Of a stretch of DNA of 64,000 nt, positions 54,368-64,000 are shown piece after piece; positions within the stretch are counted from its first letter, which is position 1; every line of letters starts with the position of its first letter. Source of the stretch: Branchinecta lynchi (lineage: Eukaryota > Arthropoda > Branchiopoda > Anostraca > Branchinectidae). The translations under genes were made by a program, and so were the position numbers. Below the pieces are notes generated by a model that did no database searches, had not been told where the DNA came from, and was given only the letters and a program-made list of their open reading frames with translations. The stretch is from positions 20,860,202 through 20,924,201 of the forward strand of contig JAKZAP010000018.1 in NCBI GenBank assembly GCA_023053575.1, given 5' to 3'.

Positions 54368-54665
54368 CCCGATGAAAAATTTGGCTCAAAATAGTACTAT
54401 GAAGTAGTACGAAAAGTTGCATGCAGTACTAACGATGCTACTACATGCTTCTACTTCAAGGCTACCGTGTTACTGCATACTACTATATGTTACTATTAGC
54501 AAGACTGGATGCGACTATGGCAAGGCAGGATGCTCTTGGATACTACTACATAAGATTGGACCAGTCTGAGGTACATTAAATGATAGTATTCTCTGCTATT
54601 ACATAGCATGCAACATTTTCGTACTACTACCATACTACTACGCAGGCTACAAATTTTTCATCGGG
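54368..54665. mobile_element. MITE family D, complete copy
   Basis: Ends CCCGATGAAAAATTTG and its complement, with TA on both sides (54366-54367 and 54666-54667). Interior rich in TACTAC/GTAGTA. Inverted relative to 25949-26251. Confidence 0.8.
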
Positions 54666-55591
54666 TAGCAATACCCTTCGATGGAAACGCGGTATTCACT
54701 ACTTCCAACACAAGTTCCAAACACCAAATGTTAAAGGACCCCTTGCACTATTTACTCTTCAACTAACAGTATTGTAAATATTTGAATACTTTAAAACAAG
54801 GCTGTGCTTTCAACAAATAACCCACGGTTTTGGTTGTTTTAAGCCTTTTTCGAGACCCGTTGACTTGTAGTGAAAACAGGGAAACAATTCAAATAACTGG
54901 TTTCTCTGATTGAAAAACTTCTCGCAGACAACTGTCGACAGCGTGATACACATCGAAGGTAGCAAAACACGGCAAGTGAAAAATCAGCGTGGTTTTGCTA
55001 GAGGGGTTAGAATGTACCGTATGAAATTGGGGTCTCCGGGTTTAGAAATAAATGGAGTGATTACGGAAGTAGGTTGCGTTAATATTATAGGTAAGACAGG
55101 TCCTTTAATGTAGTGGGCTCAATACCCTGGTTGCTGGGGTAGCGTTCGAGCCCCTTGCCGTTTGGAAACGGTCGAGCCTGGGAAGTAACGGCGGCAGATC
55201 TGGGATAGACTGATGAGTAGGACATTCTAGTGCTCTATGTGATACAAAGATAATTTCACAAACCACATTAGCCTGACATATCACAGAAAATCAACGAAGA
55301 AACCATCGATAAATGGAGTTTGTAAAGGCCGAATATAGCGAAATAAGGGCGAATATTTTCGGAGGACAACCGCCTCCCTCGCACACAGACAATTTTTAGA
55401 AAAATGCCAAAAAAAAGATGAAGATCAACAACCAATAAAACCAACCAAAGCAGAAAACGAACAAGAAACCGAAAATCAAAACTAATTTGGAAGAATTGAA
55501 GGCCTAAAATAAAAACAGCGAGCCACTCACCAATACCTGCGAATAACAATTACGAATGTTCTCGCTCAGTACTGGCGAGTGACTCCATTTT

Positions 55592-55808
55592 CGTTGGTTT
55601 CTTTGTTGATTCTTGTGCTATGTTTCAGATTCAGTTTATTCATAAAAATAAAAAACACCATTAACTGTTTATGGCCCAACATAAGGCCTAACAAAAAGCC
55701 AGGCGATGTATTAACACCTGCCTCCAACATACAGTTTACTATCCATCGCGATATCATGCTTTTAGACGCTTTATGCAGTTTATTCAAGTTTAACTGAAAA
55801 GCAAACAC
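55592..55808 (-). mobile_element. LINE 3' tail, nested
   Basis: On the reverse strand GTGTTTTTTATTTTTATGAA, then TAAACTGAATCTGAAAC, the look of a LINE 3' end with a CTGAAT-type tail. An 80-residue open stretch covers it but carries no RT motifs. Confidence 0.38.
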
Positions 55809-55898
55809 ATTTTTGTATCATTTAACTAAACACTGCATTTTTTGGACTGTATTAAGCAATTTTTTTTTTTTCACTATTTACTTTTTTTCAACATGAGA

Positions 55899-56400
55899 CC
55901 CCGTTTTGTGGGTCCTGGTTTGTCTACAAGGGAGTCCTAGACTTCTAAATTATATTTGAAAAATTGTTTATGGTATTGGTCACGGTACAAGTCCCTTGTG
56001 TAAAAGTGCCATCTATATTACTATTTACTCTGGCATGACGTCCAGAATCTACGGCCGGCCTCACAACGCAAAATTCTACTATGACGCGGAAAATTTGAAA
56101 CTTATTACAAACGCGGCTTTTTAGTGGCCAGTGACCTGCTCGCGGAAGGTAGCTTACTGCTTAACCACTTATTTTTCGTAAATGGTTTTCGTCAAGCATA
56201 CAACACAAGTAAAACCTCATAGAGGTACTACAAATCCAACAGGGAAATTCCACTAAATTAAAATCGATTATTCGCAAGTAGCGCAGCAACGAAGTAACGC
56301 ATTTTCCTCGGGTCTTCAAGCCATTTTATATGAATAAGTGATGATTAACTAGATTGTCACATCTCAGCTCTTTTCAGTCAAACTTTAAGAGTTACAAATA
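55899..56400. repeat. Family J repeat, rearranged copy
   Basis: GAGACCCCGTTTTGTGGGTCC, GAGTCCTAGACTTCTAAATT, GTACAAGTCCC and GGCTTTTTAGTGGCC match the reverse strand of 41090-41280. GAAGTAACGCATTTTCC and TAACTAGATTGTCAC match the + strand of 41360-41430, so the copy has inverted parts. Confidence 0.5.
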
Positions 56401-57039
56401 AAGAATTTAACTTTCTGGTATCCTTCATAAAATCCAATTGTCTTCTAATTGCTACAACCGGACACAGTAATGGGTCTGCGTGAAAAGCTTACAAACAACT
56501 GCACTACAGCTTTTCCCAGAATCGGAGTGCTTCTGCTTATTTCACCAAAAAAACAATTTTATAGCTTGTTCTGACATACTATCTATACACAGTAGAGACA
56601 AAACTTGAATTCTGCAGGCTATAGACAACGATAAAACGGTACAGTCTGAGAGAAATGTTTATCCACTCACAACCGGCTTGGCTATGATGGTTTATAATTG
56701 ATTATCAATCAGAACTTTTATAAGGCCAAGCAAGCGATTTAAGGTAATTAAGGTAAAAATACCAGATTTGGTGAGAGATAAGACAAAGCTTACAAAACCA
56801 TGGGTTATTCGTTGAAAGCACAGCTGAGTTTTAAAGCATTCGAGTATTTTAAAATACTGTAAGTTGAAGAGTAAACAGTGCAAGGGGTCCTATAAATTAA
56901 AAAATCCGACCGGCTCGGTTGGAATCCATTACACACTGAAGTCGCCGGCACGGAGACTGGTATCGCCATCTCGATTCAGCTGTATCTACCATGCGACGCT
57001 AATGGGTACCAAACCGATCGCTTCCAAAAGTTTACAGTA

Positions 57040-57412
57040 GTTGCGTTTTCGCAGATACCATTGTATCTGATACCACGGTCTAAAGTCGTTTTTACAGTTA
57101 TCGTAGTATCTAGCCAGTTATCGTGGTATCAGATATTCAGATACTACGGTCCGACCGTGGTAACTGGTCGTGGTATCTGAAAAGTCATCTCACTTTCATC
57201 AAATTTTGCCAGATTGGTGAGAAAGAAGTTTAGCACTTAGTTATGTAACTGGATATCTGTTTTTCTTTTGGGATGACTTCAAAAAGTGCGATTTCGGCAA
57301 TAGTCGTTTTTGCAGATCACCGTGTATCAGATACCACGATAACTGCAAAAACGACTAATTGCAGATCCAGTTACCGTGGTAACAGATACCATGGTATGAG
57401 CAAAAACGCAAC
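57040..57412. mobile_element. TACCACGGT-type MITE, complete copy
   Basis: Ends GTTGCGTTTTCGCAGATACC and, in reverse, GTTGCGTTTTTGCTCATACC, both next to TA (57038-57039, 57413-57414). Same length and interior as 31488-31862, including CTACGGTCCGACCGTGG. Confidence 0.83.
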
Positions 57413-58484
57413 TAGTGTATAGCATTGTCCAAATAGGTGTTGTAAGGTGTATTACGGCGCATAAGGCTTATTAGAGATTCCTCTTTTCCTCGGGGCGTGC
57501 TGTAATAAGGCGAAGAAGGAGAATAGAGCCAGGTTCTATTTTCCCTTATGCTGAGCCAATCAGATCGCTTGGTTGTTTCCGCCAGCAGGCCAAGGAGAGG
57601 AGCAGCGTCATCAGGGTTGCCACAGGAAGCACTAAAGTTCTACTTTGTTGGAAGCTGAAGAAACAAGTTTTCTTCAAAAGAACTCGTTTTGTTCTGTTAC
57701 GACAGCTTATTGTTAGTTCGAGGACCAATGCCTGTCCGTCCGTTAATTTAATAGCTTCTTACAATATAAAGGGTGTCAAATTGTACTCGTGTACTTAAAA
57801 CACTTTTTCTGATCTTTAAAAGCTCGGAAAATTGTATCAGCGTGACAACACCGAACGCTGCATCGATAGGAACCTATTGAGTTCCTATTTGAACAGGTGT
57901 GTGTATTAAGACGTAAACATCGCGTATAGCAGTATTCAGCTTCTTGCACCTATTTGAACAATGCTCTTCGGGAGTCTCTGGTTGCAGACTTTCTTTCGTT
58001 TGATTCCTCAACTATAAACAAGTCTTCAACTCTTGGTTTTCCGAGTTCAGATTGTTCGCGGCAGGCCTCGTTCGACCCAAGCCAAGCCAAGAGAGGCGGG
58101 GCTGATTAGCAAATAGCTGGTTTTCCGAAGGAACAAATTGGAAATACAAAAATCAGCAGGTTTAGCGGAGGAATTAAAATTTGAGGAAACGAGCCCAGTC
58201 TTGTTCCGATCGGTTCATCACTCTTTCGAGTTATACATGTCAGAAGGTTCCGAAGAACCGAATCAGCATTCTCGGAGAGTGATTTCAGAAAGTTAGTGGA
58301 AAACTCCGAGGAAATCTGAATGTTCCGGCGGGAATTTTAAAAAATCTACGGCAAGCGTCACCAACGATGACTTCGTCAGAATACTCGGAACATCTGAGGA
58401 TGGAAGGTATTCTAAAAAGGTTGGAATTCACTATTATCAAGGCGATCTTAAGTTTGTTATTTTAAATATTCTTTGAGCCCAAGC
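57413..58484. other. No recognised feature
   Basis: Partial resemblance to family I at 57500-57560 (CCCTTATGCTGAGCCAATC). Nothing else supported. Confidence 0.35.
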
Positions 58485-58740
58485 TGACTTTGAAACATTT
58501 ATTCAAACAATGTTTACAACGGATACGTCAGCTACGATTCTTCATCTGCGATATTTCGGCCCTTAGATACAGAAGGAAACAAACCTGTAATAATCTTATT
58601 ACAGGTTTGTTTCCTTCCCGAACTTGAACCAGAGGATTGAAAGCCTGACCAGGACCCTTGCCAAGAAGGGCCGAAATATCGCAGATGAAGAATCGTAGCA
58701 GACGTATCCGTTGTAAACATTGTTTGAATATTTATTATTT
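58485..58740. repeat. Family L palindromic copy (nested hairpins)
   Basis: Outer arms at about 58495-58564 and 58666-58735 are near-perfect complements over about 68 bp (TTCAAACAATGTTTACAACG, GATACGTCAGCTACGATTC, GCGATATTTCGGCCC). An inner perfect hairpin (AAGGAAACAAACCTGTAATAA and its complement) spans about 58570-58617. The right arm carries CCTGACCAGGACCC and GGCCGAAATATCG. The first hammerhead-like box reads CTGACCA, so it is altered. Confidence 0.7.
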
Positions 58741-60954
58741 TCCTTTCTATTTGACAGTTTGTCAGAAAGAAACAAAACCAAGATATAGAAAAATTGACGT
58801 AAGTGTTCAAATAAGCATACCTCCAACGTATTTTTATAAGTTCTTAATGCACTTATCGATTTACAGTAACTTAACAGTCAGGAAACCAAATACAGGATTC
58901 TTTTCTGAGTCGTTTCATATTTTATTAAAGATGAAAATCTATACCATACTAAATATAGCAGCACTTTAACGAGTTTTATGGTACAAGGAAAAAATCACAA
59001 ACAAGGACAGAACAATTTATGCTAACTTCATCATTCACAAAAAACTAAAAATTACAAAAGGCCCATGATTTTTCCGTCACTGCTCACGAATCCGAGGGCA
59101 CAACATCACTAGATTTGTCAGGGGTATGCAATCAAATTTATTCGGTTTTGTCAGTACCGAAGCCGACTACCCGTCATTGCCGTATTCATCGTTTCATCCA
59201 TAAGCTGGTAGTAGTATTAGGTTGTAGCTATGGGTGCATAGAACGTGAGGTGCCCTCGAGAACGCAACCGTTGTCTGATAAGGCATGGGCCATTGACAAA
59301 GAACTAATGGTCCAGAAACATATATTTGTCACTTTCACGCTTAAACTAGCGTCCCACTGTAGTTCGGTTCCGCTGCGTCGGCCGATCTAACCTCGTTCAA
59401 TTCTTTGCTCCTGGTTTTTCCGCCGGCCACAAGGCAGAACCGAAGAGCGCGGCTAAAACCACAAACAGAGCGAACCTAGCTTCACGACGCGTTAAAAAGT
59501 AGAAGACTGAATCCGTAAATATTTTGTAGTTTTTGTTTCGGAATCCGGCGATGCAAGACTACGCTGATTCGGTTGCTTGCGTGAAATTTGAAAAAAAAAT
59601 ATTATTTAAAGCAATATTTCTTAAGACTGCCTTTTCTGAGTTATCAAGGCTTTCAAATACCTTATAATTTTTCAAAGCTTAACCGGAGGTTCGCCTTATC
59701 GCCTGTAGCTTCTAAGCGACCTTTAACACATGCTCCAAGTCAAGCAAGAACTTCCTAATGAACATACCCAACTACAGTCGAAATACTTTGAACGTTAGTT
59801 AACTTCGAACAGTACCATTTTCTTCCACTGGCTGTGGCAAAAGTTAACTACCATTCAGCCAAAGTAGCACATTAGGGGACCTAAGAACTCTTGAATGGGC
59901 ATTTAGGGTCTTCATTTTATAATTTAGTCCAAAGTTGTTCAAAGTTGCCTAACGTTCAAAGAAGAACAGAGCTGCTGTACGCGAGGGGGGAATCAGGATA
60001 TTCGACTAAATACCACATGGCAAAGCGAGATGTGTGACCCGGTTGCCAGTCGATTTTCTCACTGCTTCCTCGGCCGAAAGTCCTATGACGATGGTATTTC
60101 ATTACCGGATATAAACACGGCCTTACTTGGTACAAGAATTCGGAAAAGACTTTAATCTAGCATAGTCTACGTGAGCAGTCAATCGAAAGCGAGACGAAGG
60201 AAGGCTACCGATGTGGACAAGACATCGAGTGAACAAACCGTGCGCCGACCCTGGGTGCGCCGACCATTGAGGACCCTGGTACTCCGATACTTCTAACCAG
60301 AAATAAACAGCACTAAAGGAATGTAACAAATATCGATTGTCAGAAACGCAGCTTCATGATTTCCGCAGTGACGACGGTAAGGTGAAGTTCTTTGACTTCT
60401 TCACCATGGCCATGTTTAATGACATTGTCGACTGGGACTCCAGGACCTAAAAAATAAAATAGAATGAGGTCCACTCTACAACAAAATATGGACCCATTGG
60501 TCTAAGCTCGAAGACGAACGCATAGATGCTGTCTGATTGGCTTGGCAACGAACTATAGAAAACGCTAATAGGGCAGGTTTTATCCCTCCCCCGCATATAT
60601 GTACGAATACGTACACAAACGTAGGCTACCCTTTACGTACGAGAAGGTGAACCATCCACGTTTTCGGTGGGATTCTAAACAGGAAGGTGATACAGTCAAT
60701 AATTGCTAACAATAAATTGCTGTGAACGTGAAGGAAACTGACCGCGCAGACGACGATAATGTGCAGAATGCAGTTGCAACATGTTAGGGGGTTAAAGATC
60801 ACCGGAAAGGATTAGAAGTTTCTGAAGAAGAAGTAATGCAGTAATTAGGGAAGTACAGCAAATTCTTCTTTTGTACCCAAATTCTGTCAGACATGATCTG
60901 GTATAGTCCCGCTCTAGTTTCTGAATCACAAACGTAATTCAGAAACTCCGGAAT
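58741..60954. other. No recognised gene
   Basis: More than 2 kb without a supported feature, apart from a terminus-like TTCAAATAAGCATACCTCC near 58806-58825 that matches the end of the MITE at 30762-31006. Open stretches such as 59115-59390 have no similarity. Confidence 0.3.
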
Positions 60955-61110
60955 ACCTTGCTGTTCGTTCGTCTGTCCGACTGTGAGCACGATAACTTTC
61001 AGTCAGACTGATATATTTTGGTCCAACTTTACGTGGGCAACCTTTCAGTCAAATAAAGGTCAAGTTCATAGATGGACCCTGTCGTCCTATATTTTTAGGG
61101 ATTTTAAGTG
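60955..61110 (+). repeat. R1 head fragment
   Basis: GTTCGTTCGTCTGTCCGACTG, GAGCACGATAACTTTCAGTC, a TGATATATTTTGGTCCAAC block and AAGTTCATAGATGGACCCTG correspond to the R1 head in order, strongly diverged. Confidence 0.5.
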
Positions 61111-62680
61111 AACGTTAGTGGCGTGACTGTTTGGTTTATGTCCCTTAGTTGGCCAAGAGTGATTGCGAAATCATTCCAGTTATCCAACATGTTTACTAAC
61201 GACCCCGGGCCCAGCGATCGGCAATACAGATCGCTTGCCGATCCGTGAGTGAAACAAACCGGAATGAATTACACTGACTAGTCAATCGACAATAAGGAGT
61301 CACGACGGCGAGAGCGAGTGGTTAGTGCCTTCTGCAAATCGCAAGAAAGACAAAAGTTGTGCTGGGCACAACAGTGACAAAAATTGTTAAAGTTTATCTG
61401 AAAAGCCAACTTATTGTTATACCTTTGATTTGAGTAAACTGAATTATTTCACTCCTCTAAAGAAGTTTTAGTTTCTTCGTCACGTAGTCTAGTAGTGACG
61501 TTGGGAATCTCCGATGCTTGTACGACAAATGAAAATTCGTCAAGTGGCGAAGAATTTGAATATCTGCAAAAGCATGCGTCTCAATGGCCAACAAAGTAAA
61601 GATTCTGAAATGCTCTATCCCAGACTGCAGAATCACATCAGAGTCAACATGTATGGGCGAATGCCAAATGCTTCCTGGCAACTTTCCATATTGAAGTCCC
61701 TTTCATCTTCCTGGCTTGAATAATTAAAATCAGCCAATGATGGTTATTTTCGGCAGTTGTTTGACGCTGTAGTTGCTAAACATCTCAAAAATAGAGGTAC
61801 GTCCGTGTAATAGCTATAACAATTGAGGAAGAACAAATTCGTCAGCTAAAATTCAATATTGGTGGATAACAAATCAACGAAGTAAACGCGTTTTTGTCGG
61901 GTTTTCTAGCATATTTAGATAAAAATATGTTGGGCATTGGGTAACCAGACTGTCTAATCTCAGTCCTACTCGGTAATCCTTTTCCGGCGAAGACGCAAAT
62001 TCCGTCGAACAAAAATGGCCTGATCGATAAGGCATTTATCAAGTCTTATATTAATTGTAATAATTATTCGCACTAAAAGCCTGAGGCAAACTGCGAAGGC
62101 CATAGCAGAATGTTTACTCCAATAGTCTGTACGATTATATACAGAATATCACAAACTCTTTAGCTTGTCGCCGGTGCAGAAGCATCTTTCTTAAGAGACT
62201 CGAGCATTAAAGCTAAAGGGAATCTGGTAGTGCCAAACAAGTTGACATAAGTTTTAATTCTCTAGGTAAAACCTTAGTTGTGGATCTATCCCTTTGATGA
62301 ATTTCCTATTTTTTTTACATCATTTTTCATTCTTTCTCACGGTTTCGTCTCATTCTCCACAAAACCGGTTCAGCCGGAAATTTGGTTTAATCAAAGTTCC
62401 CTGATCAAGATGAGTGGATTGCCGATAAGGGGTGAGAAATGTTTTTCTCAAAGAAAGCTAGATCGATCAGAATCCGGAAACTGAGTATGAAACCAAAAAC
62501 TTTTGAAAAATGGGTTGTACTGTCGTCTAGAGTGAAAGGAGTCACGCTGATTTAAACTTTAGCTCCATGTTTCCACGAAAACCAGAAATATGTAAAAGAA
62601 AAACAAGAGCTAGAAGCTCATATGGCACTTGCGAGGCTGGGTCAGAGGACGAAAGCAGGAATTTTCCAATTCGTGGATTT
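61111..62680. other. Mostly unassigned; family J and R1 scraps
   Basis: 61850-62000 has the family J phrase AACGAAGTAAACGCGTTTTT and GTAACCAGACTGTCTAATC. 62375-62480 (GATAAGGGGTGAGAAATG; CAGAATCCGGAAACTGAG) may be an R1 unit. No gene supported. Confidence 0.35.
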
Positions 62681-63290
62681 GTACCATTGAGATACCAATG
62701 ATCATGGGCCCTAGGAAATCGCAAGAATGTAAAATCATTTTATTTTTGCACTTGACTTCAATCATGCGAACTTTTACGGCGCTAGAAACTGATCTCTAAT
62801 CTAAACCACTGAAGCAAAAATGATGAAAGGGTCACCGAGATCATGAAAATTTGTATTCTGCTCAAAATTATAGTTTGTACTTTAAGGAGTTCACATGTAA
62901 TAAGGTAAAAATGATCATGAGCACTTAGAGATCATGAATGTATATATCGTTTGCTCAAAAGTATTTTTGTTTACTTTTCGGTTAAGATGTGCACTTTAAG
63001 GGTGCTAGAAACTTAATTTTTAAGCAAAACCCTTGTGGGACAAAGATTATGGGCCCTCGGAGATCATGCAAAGTATAGTTTTGTCAAAAAGCTTTTTCAC
63101 TTTGCAGTTAGGATGCGCACTTAAAGGGAGCTAGAAATTAATTTCGAAGCAAAACCCTTGAGGCAAAAATGATCAATGGATTTTTAGTTTAAAAGTTTGT
63201 TCGTACTTTGCGGTTAAGATGAGTACTTTAAGGGATGGTCAGATCTGGAAAGAGACAATCTCTAAGCCAATCTTGTCAAGCATCTAATTT
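62681..63290 (+). repeat. Family C 5' tandem array
   Basis: About four units of roughly 125 bp: GATCATGGGCCCTAGG, AGATCATGAA(A/T)GTATA, TTTGC(T/G)GTTAAGATG, GCACTTTAAGGG(T/A)GCTAG and AAGCAAAACCCTTG. The same phrase starts the family C copy at 45880. Confidence 0.65.
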
Positions 63291-64000
63291 TCAAGCCAAG
63301 TTTCATCATCCTAGCATCATCCTTTCATTCATCCCCTCCACCCCCTCCCCACATTCATCGGATCCGGTCAGGACTTGAGACACGAGATCTTTCCAAATAT
63401 CAAGTTTCATTAAGATCCTATTGCCCGTTCCAAAGTTATTCATACCCCAAGATTCAGAATTTCCCCTCCTTCCACTCCCCCTACGATGGTAGGATTGGGG
63501 CACTGGCTATTTGTAAGTCATCTTGACAAGTCTCTAATATTCAAGCCAAGTTTCATAGTCCTAGCGCATCTGGAAGTACTTGAACTCGCTATCACCGGAA
63601 TTCCGGCCCCCTCTAACTCTCCCCACCCGGTCCGATTCTGTCACTGATATATCTAGGGCTTGTGCTTGTTCTTCCCATCAAGGTTCATCCAAATCGCTCC
63701 ACCACAAGGGTGTCACAAGATTTCTGGTCTCCCCTCCCAACATTTTTTGTTTTATCAGATCCGGTCCAGATTTGGAATGGTACATCCGAGACACGAGGTC
63801 TTTCCAAATATCAGGTTTCATTACGGTCCGACCACCCGTTCCAAAGTTATATATGCCTCAAGATTCCCGACCCCCCCCCCTCTCCACTCCCCCCAAGATG
63901 GTCAGATCGGGGTAGTGACTATCTCCAAGTTAGTTTGGTCGGGTCCCTGATATGCCTGTCGTATTTCATCGTCCTATAGCACTTCTGGAAGTACCCTAAC
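63291..64000 (+). repeat. Family C composite repeat, cut by the window end
   Basis: Three to four units with AAGCCAAGTTTCATCATCC, CCCCTCCACCCCCTCCCC, CGGATCCGGTCAGGACTTG, TCCAAATATCAAGTTTCAT, CGTTCCAAAGTTAT and GGTCGGGTCCCTGATATGCC. It stops at CTGGAAGTACCCTAAC, the point where the 46-kb copy enters its GACA run. Confidence 0.68.

Larger units (their letters stand above)
54735..56891. mobile_element. 2.2-kb long-TIR DNA element
   Basis: The first 115 bp (AGGACCCCTTGCACTATTT, ACTCTTCAACTAACAGTATT, TTCAACAAATAACCCACGG) are inverted at the right end (56778-56891). TTAA precedes the left end (54731-54734) and ATAA follows the right end, so a TTAA-type target with one change is likely. The interior has no transposase I can read. 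It holds a LINE tail near 55592-55800 and family J sequence at 55900-56400. Related sequence at 8895-9210. Confidence 0.72.

Noticed and set aside
58806..58825. Second copy of the MITE found at 30762-31006
   Set aside because: Only one terminus matches. I cannot find a partner end nearby, so it is mentioned but not called as an element.

Overview
This is animal-type nuclear DNA. It has spliceosomal introns, non-LTR retrotransposon remnants, tRNA-derived SINEs, and many small DNA transposons with target-site duplications. There is no bacterial gene layout. The lineage cannot be fixed from sequence alone. A marine invertebrate such as a cnidarian or sponge is a guess from the repeat style.

The one cellular gene I can support lies on the + strand and is split into at least four exons: 4061-4187, 10529-10659, 31263-31406 and 50804-51045 (terminal). 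Each exon has a pyrimidine-rich AG acceptor. The first three have strong GTAAG donors. All three junctions join in phase (2+1, 1+2, 1+2 nt). They would give about 213 residues: a Ser/Arg/Pro-rich, probably disordered stretch followed by a leucine-zipper-like coiled coil and a C-terminus ending DTAI. I do not recognise the family. Upstream exons must lie outside the window. The introns are about 6.3, 20.6 and 19.4 kb.

Almost everything else is transposable-element sequence in those introns and in the 3' flank. The families found more than once are: (K) a hAT-type MITE, five copies, four with perfect 8-bp duplications; (N1) a larger hAT-like element with tandem internal repeats, one complete copy and one truncated; a short third hAT-like element; a TA-inserted MITE full of TACCACGGT palindromes, four copies; MITE A with AGAGCGTGTTCC termini; MITE D rich in TAGTA; TTAA/AGG-type elements; a CACTGTAAAAA TA-MITE; (R1) a composite dispersed repeat around a GGGATCCC palindrome; (C) a second composite repeat; (L) a family with a hammerhead-like core; and (I), (J) and (E), less well bounded repeats. 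LINE pieces occur at 4972-5568 (+), 5690-6110 (-), 19231-24480 (-) and as many 3' tails.

Layout. 0-4 kb: R1 array and a 1.26-kb long-TIR element. 4-10.7 kb: exons A and C, two LINE fragments, a SINE. 10.7-17.4 kb: MITEs and R1. 17.4-25.2 kb: a 1.6-kb foldback element and a LINE-in-LINE stack holding three DNA transposons. 25-31 kb: a MITE cluster and R1 copies. 31-42 kb: exon B, hAT MITEs, R1, SINEs. 42-50 kb: minisatellite, second N1 copy, family C, another hAT-like element. 50-51 kb: the last exon. 51-64 kb: MITEs, a 2.2-kb TIR element, a hairpin repeat and family C arrays running off the end. No CRISPR array, rRNA gene or clear functional tRNA gene was seen.
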